In this document: positions 1 through 5,114 of the stretch, piece by piece
Numbering within the stretch: position 1 is the stretch's first letter
Layout of the letters: each line of letters begins with the position of its first letter
Assembly (NCBI GenBank): GCA_016195395.1
Contig: JACPZR010000240.1
Location: 1-5,114, forward strand
Direction of reading: 5' to 3'
Length of the DNA stretch: 5,114 nucleotides
From: Spirochaetia bacterium
GTDB lineage: Bacteria; Spirochaetota; Leptospirae; Leptospirales; Leptonemataceae
Made by a program: the position numbers and the translations under genes
The notes under the pieces: generated by a model
What the model was told of the DNA's origin: nothing
The model's input: the letters and a program-made list of their open reading frames with translations, nothing else
Database searches by the model: none

Positions 1-11
1 CCACGAATTGC

Positions 12-37
12 TCCGGGGCTCCGAAAGGAGTCCCGGA
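12..37 (+). other. Strong stem-loop with GAAA tetraloop, function unknown
   Basis: Bases 12-22 pair with 27-37 to form an 11-base-pair stem closed by the loop GAAA (23-26). All pairs are Watson-Crick except one G-U (18 with 31). In the minus-strand transcript that wobble becomes a C/A mismatch and the loop becomes UUUC, so the structure fits a plus-strand RNA better. CCAC at 1-4 can also pair with GTGG at 42-45 as an outer helix. No T-run follows, so it does not look like an intrinsic terminator. It could be the leader of the patatin gene, the end of a structured RNA beginning left of the window, or a dispersed palindromic element. The pairing is seen directly; the role is unknown. Confidence 0.55.
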
Positions 38-94
38 CGTTGTGGACATCCCGGCAGACCACTGTTTTGTGTGGCTCATGGCCGGCTCTAGAAA

Positions 95-1021
95 ATGAAT
101 AAGAAGCGTTTGGGACCTGTTACGATCGGAGCCCCCGTTGTGGGCTTGGCCCTGGGATCGGGCGCGGCCAGAGGGTGGGCACACATCGGTGTCATTCACG
201 CCCTCGAAGAATCCGGCATTCCCATTCACGTGGTAGCGGGCACGTCAGCCGGGGCAGCCATTGGGGCTTTCTATGCGGCGGGCGCATTGGAGCGCCTTTG
301 GACATTTGCGCAGAGCCACAAATCGTTTCGAGACACGTTTGCCTATTTGGACTTTTCTCTCAGCCGGCGCGGGCTCGTTGAGGGCGCCCGGTTTGTGCGT
401 TATTTGCAGGAGAATCTGCCGGTCCGTCGCTTTGAGGATTTGAAGATTCCTTTTGGCGCCGTGGCCACGAACCTCGTGGACCTGTCAGAAATTCACCTGA
501 CGTCCGGCGCGCTTCTTCCCGCGGTGCGTGCCTCCGTGGCTGTTCCCGGCTTCTTTACGCCGGAAGAGCAGGGCAAGCTCCAGCTGGTGGACGGCGGATT
601 GGTGAACCCGGTACCCGTGAGCCTGGCCCGTCGTCTGGGTGCGGACATTGTCATTGCAGTGGACTTGAATACCGATGTAACGCGCGGGGCGCCTGCCCCG
701 GCACAGGGCTTCACGGAAATTTTGGCGCGGAGTCTCCGAGCCATGTCCAACAAGATCAGGGTGGCCAACCGCAAGGAATACCCGGCGGACATCACAATTG
801 AACCTGTCGTGGAATCTATCCGCTTCATGGATTACCACAAGACGGAAGAAGTGATTGAAATGGGCCATACGGCCGCGCTTGCCATGATCCCGGAGATCAA
901 AGAATGTCTGCGTTCTGTGAGAAGCGCGTCCGGCCGCATCATTGTGCGCCCACACAGCCTGAGAAACCTGGTGAACGTGGGCACCCGTGAACTGCGGCAG
1001 AAACCCAAGCCGCGCAAGTAG
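95..1021 (+). CDS. Patatin-like phospholipase family protein (RssA-like)
   Basis: A 308-residue patatin-fold serine hydrolase, expected to cleave acyl esters of phospholipids or similar lipids with a Ser-Asp dyad. The oxyanion-hole loop is GSGAARG at residues 21-27. The nucleophile is Ser51 in GTSAG (49-53), and the dyad Asp166 lies in DGG (166-168), followed by the usual NPVPV. The segment SVAVPGFFTP (148-155 region) and the short single-domain form resemble RssA/YlbK-type bacterial proteins of about 300 residues. No signal peptide or membrane segment is evident, so it is probably cytoplasmic or peripheral to the inner membrane. The loop reads GSGAARG where many relatives have GGGGARG; all catalytic residues remain. 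The ATG at 95 is the first start after an in-frame TAG at 89-91, although no good SD precedes it. The C-terminus is basic (RQKPKPRK). It converges with the tRNA gene downstream. The true substrate cannot be read from sequence. Confidence 0.93.
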   Translation: MNKKRLGPVTIGAPVVGLALGSGAARGWAHIGVIHALEESGIPIHVVAGTSAGAAIGAFYAAGALERLWTFAQSHKSFRDTFAYLDFSLSRRGLVEGARFVRYLQENLPVRRFEDLKIPFGAVATNLVDLSEIHLTSGALLPAVRASVAVPGFFTPEEQGKLQLVDGGLVNPVPVSLARRLGADIVIAVDLNTDVTRGAPAPAQGFTEILARSLRAMSNKIRVANRKEYPADITIEPVVESIRFMDYHKTEEVIEMGHTAALAMIPEIKECLRSVRSASGRIIVRPHSLRNLVNVGTRELRQKPKPRK

Positions 1022-1039
1022 CGGCGGCTCCTGAAAATG

Positions 1040-1111
1040 TCGGGATGACTGGATTTGAACCAGCGACCACTCGCCCCCCAGACGAGTGCGCTACCCCTGC
1101 GCTACATCCCG
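1040..1111 (-). tRNA. tRNA-Pro (anticodon GGG)
   Basis: The minus strand folds into a complete cloverleaf. The acceptor stem is CGGGATG/CATCCCG with seven perfect pairs. The D stem is GCGC/GCGC around AGGGGTA, the anticodon stem is CTCGT/GCGAG, the variable loop is TGGTC, and the T stem is GCTGG/CCAGT around TTCAAAT. The seven-base anticodon loop CTGGGGG puts GGG (window 1077-1079) at positions 34-36, which reads the proline codon CCC. The C1-G72 pair and discriminator A73 (position 1040) agree with bacterial proline tRNAs. CCA is not encoded, because the next bases after A73 are CAT, so the end must be added by CCA-adding enzyme. The gene lies 169 bases downstream of argC on the same strand and could be on its transcript; no terminator was seen between them. 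Confidence 0.95.
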
Positions 1112-1116
1112 TTGTT

Positions 1117-1136
1117 TCTTTCCTGTTAGGGAAAGA
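1117..1136 (-). other. Hairpin in the 5' leader of tRNA-Pro
   Basis: TCTTTCC (1117-1123) and GGAAAGA (1130-1136) form a perfect seven-base-pair stem with a six-base loop. It ends five bases before the mature 5' end of the tRNA. No T-run follows on either strand, so it is unlikely to be a terminator. In the precursor it would sit just upstream of the RNase P cleavage site. Whether it affects processing is unknown, and a chance pairing remains possible. Confidence 0.35.
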
Positions 1137-1190
1137 CCTACCATCGAGACTTTTTAACCGGGGCCCTGCGTCAACTCGATTTTAGGGCAG

Positions 1191-1232
1191 CACAAGAGGA
1201 CAAGAACACAAGAGGCAGAGAGGACGAGAGGA
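1191..1232. repeat. Degenerate purine-rich short tandem repeat
   Basis: About 42 bases of near-pure A/G/C on the plus strand are built from variants of an 8-9 base unit. CACAAGAGG occurs exactly at 1191-1199 and again at 1207-1215, and is followed by AGAGAGGA and CGAGAGGA. The stretch has no reading frame of note and lies in the 169-base gap between argC and the tRNA gene. Its composition is unlike the flanking sequence. It looks like low-complexity intergenic repeat DNA; no function can be assigned. Confidence 0.5.
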
Positions 1233-1280
1233 TGCGCGGTCGCGGGAAGATTGGGGCGGGCAGGGCGGCCGGGTGGCGCG

Positions 1281-2363
1281 CTACACCAAACCCGATGTTT
1301 CCGGCAGGCCCAGCATCAGGTTCATGTTCTGCACGGCCTGCCCCGCGGCGCCTTTGACCAGGTTGTCGAGCCCTGACACAATGACCGTGGTGGACGACAC
1401 GCTCCGAAGCCCCATATCTACATAGTTGGTGTTCTGCACCCGCTTGAGCTCTACGTCTTCCGGCTTTTCCAGAAATCGGATGAACGTCTCCTTTGCCGAT
1501 ATTTCTTTGAAGCGATCAAGCAGCGATTCCGGGGCGGGTCCGTCCCAGAAGAGAGTGATCGTCGAGAGGATGCCCCGGAACACCGGAAGCAGATGCGGCG
1601 TGAAGACAAGCGGGCAGGGGGCGGCGCCGAGTCCATGCCAGGAATACTCTTCAATCTCCGGCTGATGCTGGTGCGACTGGATCTTGTAGGCGCGGAAATT
1701 CTCATAGACCGAGTTGTAGCTGAACCCCGCGTCCTCTGTCCGGCCTCCCGCGCCGGAGACGCCGGACTTGGCATCGATGGAAACGCCGCGGAGGCGTGAT
1801 CTCAGGTCGCCTAGAAAGTAGAGGGGAAGGATGGCGCCCGTTGCAAAGCAGCCGGGGTTAGAAACAATGCGCGCGCTCTTCACGCCGTCCCTGAACATTT
1901 CGGGAATCCCGAACGTTATCTTTTGCATCAGATCAAAAGCGGTGTGCTCAAGCTTGTAGTATTTCTCAAAGAGCGACTTGTCATGCAGTCGGAACGACCC
2001 GCTCAAATCCACCACTGGGTGACCGGCAGCGGAGAGCTTGGGCACGAGGGTCAGGGAAGAGTCGTTTGGGACGGCGAGAAATACGGGCATACCGTCAGGG
2101 ATCGCATCTTCATGCTTCTTGAAAACGAGGTCCGGCTGGTGCGGAAGATCCGGGAATACGTCTGCGATGGAGCGCCCGGCATGTGCGTTGGACGTGATGT
2201 GCGCGGCCTCGAGCGCGGGGTGTCCCGCAAGAATCTGAAGCAGTTCACGCCCGGTAAAACCTCCGGCGCCGATGATTGCGACACCGGTCCGTTTGGGGGC
2301 CAATCCGCCTGGGGAACCTGGGTGAAGTGAGTCAGACATAGGGCCAAGTTTTGGGCCGCGCAT
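1281..2363 (-). CDS. argC: N-acetyl-gamma-glutamyl-phosphate reductase
   Basis: This enzyme carries out the NADPH-dependent reduction of N-acetyl-glutamyl-5-phosphate to N-acetylglutamate semialdehyde in cytoplasmic arginine synthesis. In the 360-residue form, the nucleotide-binding motif GAGGFTG is at 32-38. The catalytic Cys172 lies in SNPGCFATG, and the probable catalytic His257 in FTPHLLPVFRG. The typical C-terminal segment starting LDNLVKGAAGQA is at 332-352. Length matches the long (type 1) ArgC class of about 345 residues. A motif usually written ALPHG reads AVPND here (residues 97-101), with Asn in place of His. The start is uncertain. ATG at 2363 is given, but the ATG at 2339 (352 residues) is equally possible, as neither has a clear SD and the first 25 residues are poorly conserved. 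It is separated from recA by a terminator and stands apart from other arg genes in this window. Confidence 0.96.
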   Translation of the reverse strand: MRGPKLGPMSDSLHPGSPGGLAPKRTGVAIIGAGGFTGRELLQILAGHPALEAAHITSNAHAGRSIADVFPDLPHQPDLVFKKHEDAIPDGMPVFLAVPNDSSLTLVPKLSAAGHPVVDLSGSFRLHDKSLFEKYYKLEHTAFDLMQKITFGIPEMFRDGVKSARIVSNPGCFATGAILPLYFLGDLRSRLRGVSIDAKSGVSGAGGRTEDAGFSYNSVYENFRAYKIQSHQHQPEIEEYSWHGLGAAPCPLVFTPHLLPVFRGILSTITLFWDGPAPESLLDRFKEISAKETFIRFLEKPEDVELKRVQNTNYVDMGLRSVSSTTVIVSGLDNLVKGAAGQAVQNMNLMLGLPETSGLV

Positions 2364-2393
2364 CGCGTGCCCAGCTTTTTAGGAGGTGGGGCG

Positions 2394-2405
2394 CAGCATA
2401 TGCTG
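2394..2405. promoter_or_regulatory. 12-base perfect palindrome upstream of argC
   Basis: CAGCATATGCTG is a perfect 12-base inverted repeat lying between the recA terminator and the argC start, 31 bases before the ATG at 2363. A site here would be well placed to act as an operator in the argC promoter region. It does not match the ArgR box consensus closely, and I could not find a convincing -35/-10 pair around it. About one 12-base palindrome is expected by chance in a window this size, so the call is tentative. Confidence 0.25.
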
Positions 2406-2415
2406 GCTCTACTAC

Positions 2416-2439
2416 AAAACGGGCGCCTTGCGGCGCCCG
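2416..2439 (-). terminator. Intrinsic terminator of recA
   Basis: On the minus strand CGGGCGCC and GGCGCCCG form an eight-base-pair GC-rich stem around the stable tetraloop GCAA, followed directly by TTTT. The stem occupies 2420-2427 and 2432-2439, and the T-run 2416-2419. It begins 17 bases after the recA stop codon. The T-run is short, so termination may be partial, but position and shape fit a Rho-independent terminator. It separates recA from argC. Confidence 0.8.
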
Positions 2440-2455
2440 GGAACATGCGTATTGC

Positions 2456-3691
2456 CTATTCGGCCGCGGCCTCGTCTTCCAGTATCTCGCCCGTTTCCGG
2501 GTCCACATTGGGAGGCGCCGGCTTTGCGGCGGACACAACGGCTGCGGGTTTGGGCGTTTGAGCCGCGGCTGCCGCTGCCGGTGAGGACTGACGTACGATC
2601 TTGGGTTCTGCGTCCTTGGCTTCCTTATGCTTCTTACGGATTTCTGTCTCGAGAGTATCTGACAGGTCGCCGTTGGCTGCAAGGAATCCACAGGCATTGT
2701 CGCGGCCTTGTCCAATACGGTTGCCCTGATACGCATACCACGTGCCGGTCCGTTCAATGATTCCATACTGGACGCCGAGGTCCAGAAGGCAGCCTTCGCG
2801 GTTGATGCCGGAGTTAAACAGCACGTCGAACTCGACCTGACGGAAGGGAGGGGCAACCTTGTTTTTTACGACCTTCACGCGGGCGCGCGTTCCAATGGCT
2901 TCTTCGCCTTTCTTCAGTGTTTCAATCCGGCGGATATCCAGGCGGACGGAGGCGTAGAATTTGAGCGCGTTCCCACCGGTGGTTGTTTCAGGGGAGCCGA
3001 ACATGACACCGATCTTCTGACGGATCTGGTTTACGAAGACCACTGTGGTGTGTGATTTTGAAATCACGCCTGTGAGCTTGCGGAGGGCCTGGCTCATCAG
3101 TAGGGCTTGGAGGCCCATTTGCGCGTCTCCCATGTTGCCTTCCAGTTCAGACTTGGGCACCAAGGCGGCGACGGAGTCCACGATGATGATGTCTATGGCA
3201 TTGGATCTGACTAGGGATTCCGTGATTTCCAAGGCTTCTTCCCCGTTGTCCGGCTGTGCCACCAGAAGGTCATCAATGTTCACGCCGAGTTTCCGCGCGT
3301 AGCTGGGGTCCAAGGCGTGTTCCGCGTCCACGAAGGCTGCGATGCCGCCTGACCGCTGCGCCTGCGCAATCGTTGAGAGGCAGAGCGTGGTTTTCCCCGA
3401 TGATTCCGGCCCAAAAATTTCTACAACACGGCCGCGTGGGAGCCCGCCGATGCCGAGCGCCAGGTCCAGATTGAGGGCGCCTGTGGCGATGTGACCGATT
3501 TCTGTCTGGATGTTCTTGTCATCACCCAGCTTCATGATAGAGCCTTTCCCGAACTGCTTTTCTATGTTCTGGATGGCGCTCGAAAGGGCCTGTTTCTTTT
3601 CCGATTCAGGGCCTACTTCAGCGTTGGGATCCCGCTTTTCTGCTTCTTTTGCCCGTGCCGCTGCTTCCACCTTTTTGACTTTTGCGCTCAT
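2456..3691 (-). CDS. recA: Recombinase RecA
   Basis: RecA is the ATP-dependent strand-exchange protein that forms filaments on single-stranded DNA and triggers LexA self-cleavage where an SOS system exists. This copy has 411 residues against about 350 in E. coli, and the core is offset by +28. Walker A is GPESSGKTT (94-102, Lys100). Also present are Glu124 (E. coli Glu96), Walker B Asp172, loop L1 [10 protein letters not shown] (184-193), Gln222, and loop L2 with Ile227 and Phe231. The interface residues Lys276/Lys278 are retained, so the protein should be active. The extra length is a charged N-terminal extension of about 28 residues and an Ala/Pro-rich linker (about 370-395) ending in an acidic tail ([11 protein letters not shown]). 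The ATG at 3691 was chosen because AGGCAGG (3703-3697) lies five bases upstream. A longer GTG reading from 3769 has no SD and adds an atypical sequence. A terminator follows. Confidence 0.98.
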   Translation of the reverse strand: MSAKVKKVEAAARAKEAEKRDPNAEVGPESEKKQALSSAIQNIEKQFGKGSIMKLGDDKNIQTEIGHIATGALNLDLALGIGGLPRGRVVEIFGPESSGKTTLCLSTIAQAQRSGGIAAFVDAEHALDPSYARKLGVNIDDLLVAQPDNGEEALEITESLVRSNAIDIIIVDSVAALVPKSELEGNMGDAQMGLQALLMSQALRKLTGVISKSHTTVVFVNQIRQKIGVMFGSPETTTGGNALKFYASVRLDIRRIETLKKGEEAIGTRARVKVVKNKVAPPFRQVEFDVLFNSGINREGCLLDLGVQYGIIERTGTWYAYQGNRIGQGRDNACGFLAANGDLSDTLETEIRKKHKEAKDAEPKIVRQSSPAAAAAAQTPKPAAVVSAAKPAPPNVDPETGEILEDEAAAE

Positions 3692-3861
3692 AATTGCCTG
3701 CCTTTTGTATTTGCTTTCGAGTCTGTGAAGGAGCAAGCGGTGAGAGGCGAGGCCTGCGCTTGCATGCACAGGGCGCTCTTCACTCTTGATTCCCTTTCAG
3801 ACTGCGGCCATACTATCATGGGGGTGTGACATAAAACGGCTGCATAAGAGCCAAACATATG
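3692..3861 (-). promoter_or_regulatory. recA leader region with small hairpin and promoter-like element
   Basis: The 170 bases between the phosphatidyltransferase stop and the recA start contain no gene. A stem of seven pairs (3753-3759 with 3766-3772, one G-U, six-base loop) lies about 60 bases before the recA ATG. At the far end a perfect -35-like TTGACA (3865-3860) overlaps the upstream stop codon, and the palindrome ACATATGT (3855-3862) overlaps it. No acceptable -10 hexamer lies 16-18 bases downstream, so a promoter is not established. The palindrome partly resembles the Firmicutes-type SOS box CGAAC-N4-GTTYG, with about 11 of 14 positions in the better orientation, but the left half-site is poor. 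A recA promoter is expected in this region; its exact position cannot be called. Confidence 0.3.
3697..3703 (-). promoter_or_regulatory. Ribosome binding site of recA
   Basis: AGGCAGG on the minus strand differs by one base from AGGAGG-type SD sequence and ends five bases before the ATG at 3691. It supports this start over the in-frame GTG at 3769. Confidence 0.65.
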
Positions 3862-4485
3862 TCAAGTATTTTTTCTTGGGTTACGGCCGTGGAGAATGAT
3901 GCCGCCATACGTACGAACGTAAGCAAAGATGCCTCCGGCGAGGACAAAAGCCAGGGCGTAGGCTGCCACTTCCGGATGTCGGATCAGGTGGTCAGGATCA
4001 AAGCGGAGCGCCAGGAGCGGCTGTGCCATGTACCAAACGACATTCAAGGCCACCACGCCCACGCCCCACTTTCCCCACTGGTTGGGCCGACCCTGCATGT
4101 CGCGCTTGAAGTAGAGAAACCAGCCCATCCAGCTCCCGAGAATTTCGCGGAGCACCTGAAAGATAAAAACCCAGAAGGGAAAATCGTAATGAAATGCAAG
4201 TATGAAGAGGGAAGAGATCGTAACTGCTTTGTCTGAAACCGGGTCCAGGTAGCGTCCGAGCATTGTGGTCTGGTGCCAGCGCCGCGCCAGAAAGCCGTCC
4301 AGGAAGTCTGATACTACCGCAAATACGATGATGCCAAAGACACTTCCGGCCCACAGAAGCGACGTGGGGTCCTCGCGGTAGTGCGTGCTGACGTAAAAAT
4401 ACGGGCCAATCATGAGGATCCGGAGCACGGACAGCAGATTGGAAAGCGTCAGGAATCGTTCACGGAAGACGTCCATGAACTTCAT
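3862..4485 (-). CDS. CDP-alcohol phosphatidyltransferase (PgsA-like)
   Basis: A 207-residue integral membrane enzyme that transfers a phosphatidyl group from CDP-diacylglycerol to an alcohol. The best candidate acceptor is glycerol-3-phosphate, as in PgsA, giving phosphatidylglycerophosphate. The family signature D-G-x2-A-R-x8-G-x3-D-x3-D is complete (Asp63, Gly64, Ala67, Arg68, Gly77, Asp81, Asp85), preceded by Asp60. About six membrane segments can be seen, near 14-34, 43-60, 86-103, 104-126, 141-160 and 172-198. The start NLLSVLRIL and the later VLREI resemble PgsA. However, the GKxKTxxQ segment common in PgsA reads GKWGVGVVAL here, so a different acceptor cannot be excluded and no symbol is given. 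The ATG at 4485 was chosen because AGGAGG lies seven bases upstream; longer readings to 4626 only retranslate the preceding gene. It overlaps that gene by four bases (ATGA). Confidence 0.9.
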   Translation of the reverse strand: MKFMDVFRERFLTLSNLLSVLRILMIGPYFYVSTHYREDPTSLLWAGSVFGIIVFAVVSDFLDGFLARRWHQTTMLGRYLDPVSDKAVTISSLFILAFHYDFPFWVFIFQVLREILGSWMGWFLYFKRDMQGRPNQWGKWGVGVVALNVVWYMAQPLLALRFDPDHLIRHPEVAAYALAFVLAGGIFAYVRTYGGIILHGRNPRKNT

Positions 4486-4994
4486 GGGTGGCCCTCCTGT
4501 TTGGCGGGTTCTTTGTCCAGCGCCTGCGTGTCCGTCGGCTTGTCGCCTTTCATGGGAATGCGGTCCATGGGAGTGGAGTCGAGCCGGCGCAGTATGCGGA
4601 TCTGGCCCTGCCATTTGCCTTTCCATCCCTTGGGATCATACGCCGTATATAAGAAGACTCCCGTTATCTTGGGCGCGTCAGATGCGAGGAAGACGCGCAT
4701 GGACTTGTCTTCAAGGACGAATTTTCCGAACGACTCACGTTCGCCGTTCCAGTGCGCGGTCCCATCCGCCTGCAGCTCCAGTCGCTCCGTTTTTTCCGAC
4801 GGCTCCACAGCATACGTTCCGGCAAACATTTTGTAGTCTTCCGGCTTTGCGGTCTGGGCGTTTTTCTTGGACGACGGATCTTTGGAGCAGGCGACACTTA
4901 AGACGGCCGCCAAAGCCAGGCCCAAAGTTACGGCCGGGGATTTGGACCGGGAGCGATGCCGATGGGTCGCGGACGATTTGGGCAAAAGAACCAT
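4482..4994 (-). CDS. Predicted small lipoprotein, function unknown
   Basis: I do not recognise this family. The 170-residue product begins with a basic, His/Arg-rich stretch (HRHRSRSK, 11-18), then a hydrophobic segment (about 20-33) ending in LSVAC. Cys36 would be the lipidated residue. The lipobox is weak, with Ser at -3 and Leu only at -4. A Ser/Lys-rich linker follows, then FAGTYAVEPSEKTERLELQADGTAHWNGE (split here as 57-85, FAGTYAV...DGT...GE), which has the alternating pattern of small beta-barrel envelope domains. It also has GKWQGQIRIL at 126-135 and a polar Lys/Asp-rich tail. An outer- or inner-membrane lipoprotein is inferred. ATG 4994 was preferred over GTG 5051, which has no SD and lengthens an already long n-region; an in-frame TAG at 5081-5079 bounds both. 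The stop overlaps the start of the phosphatidyltransferase gene, implying co-translation. Confidence 0.75.
   Translation of the reverse strand: MVLLPKSSATHRHRSRSKSPAVTLGLALAAVLSVACSKDPSSKKNAQTAKPEDYKMFAGTYAVEPSEKTERLELQADGTAHWNGERESFGKFVLEDKSMRVFLASDAPKITGVFLYTAYDPKGWKGKWQGQIRILRRLDSTPMDRIPMKGDKPTDTQALDKEPAKQEGHP
4493..4498 (-). promoter_or_regulatory. Ribosome binding site of the phosphatidyltransferase gene
   Basis: A perfect AGGAGG on the minus strand, seven bases before the ATG at 4485, lies inside the last codons of the lipoprotein gene. With the ATGA stop/start overlap it fixes the start and points to coupled translation. Confidence 0.85.
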
Positions 4995-5114
4995 CGTATC
5001 CGATTTTTCATACGGGCGTTTTTCGCGCAAGCGTACAGCGGGGCCGTTCACGGACGCAATACCCGGGAAAGCGGCGGCCTATGGCGAATCGGGGACCCAC
5101 CGGCCGTCGGCGAG

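Noticed and set aside
40..75. Promoter for the patatin gene using TGGACA at 42-47
   Set aside because: The -35-like hexamer is good, but the hexamer at a 17-base spacing (TTTGTG) is a poor -10.
485..955. Long minus-strand frame opposite the patatin gene
   Set aside because: It is an antisense shadow of a well-supported gene; the translation has no recognisable domain and a His/Arg-rich composition typical of the wrong frame.
1008..1029. Stem AGCCGC/GCGGCT at the end of the patatin gene as a shared terminator for the patatin gene and tRNA
   Set aside because: It has only six pairs with a ten-base loop, it overlaps the coding end, and no T-run follows on either strand.
2381..2561. Plus-strand reading frame from ATG 2400 preceded by AGGAGG at 2381-2386
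   Set aside because: The spacing to the ATG (13 bases) is too long. The frame crosses the recA terminator and then runs antisense through the recA C-terminus, giving an Ala/Ser/Gly-rich product with no domain.
3692..3769. N-terminal extension of RecA to the GTG at 3769
   Set aside because: It has no SD at the GTG, the start codon lies inside a predicted hairpin, and the ATG at 3691 has an SD and a more usual RecA beginning.
4486..4626. Upstream extension of the phosphatidyltransferase to 4626
   Set aside because: The added His/Pro/Arg-rich residues are the lipoprotein gene read in another frame, and the ATG at 4485 has a perfect SD.
1..5114. Search for a novel defence, mobile or secondary-metabolite system
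   Set aside because: Every substantial coding frame is explained by a known family or a small lipoprotein. No transposase, integrase, direct-repeat array, terminal inverted repeats or toxin-antitoxin pair was seen.

Overview
The window looks like ordinary chromosomal housekeeping DNA from a bacterium with a Gram-negative style envelope and moderate-to-high GC content. This rests on a Lys/Arg-led signal peptide with a candidate lipidation Cys, good Shine-Dalgarno (SD) sites before some genes, a complete RecA and a class I tRNA without an encoded CCA. Nothing fixes the phylum. RecA has an extended N-terminus and an Ala/Pro-rich acidic tail, and its core is bacterial throughout. An uncultured or deeply branching lineage is possible but is only a guess.

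Layout: a strong stem-loop lies at the left edge (12-37), followed by a plus-strand patatin-like lipid acyl hydrolase (95-1021). Everything after that is on the minus strand. In the order of transcription, from the right edge leftwards, these are a small predicted lipoprotein (4994-4482), a CDP-alcohol phosphatidyltransferase related to PgsA (4485-3862), recA (3691-2456) with an intrinsic terminator just after it (2416-2439), argC (2363-1281), and tRNA-Pro(GGG) (1111-1040). The patatin gene and the tRNA converge with only 18 bases between them.

How they fit together: the lipoprotein and phosphatidyltransferase genes overlap as ATGA, with a strong SD for the second gene inside the first, so they are almost certainly co-transcribed and translationally coupled. 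A 170-base leader with no visible terminator separates them from recA, so recA may be read through from them, start from its own promoter, or both. The terminator after recA makes argC a separate unit, and no other arginine gene is visible. Phospholipid synthesis next to recA is a familiar bacterial arrangement, often with cinA between them, but cinA is absent here.

I found no mobile element, CRISPR array, toxin-antitoxin pair, defence gene or obviously new system. The points most worth a second look are small: the stem-loop at the left edge, a purine-rich degenerate repeat between argC and the tRNA, a 12-base palindrome before argC, and sequence departures in the phosphatidyltransferase and the lipoprotein.
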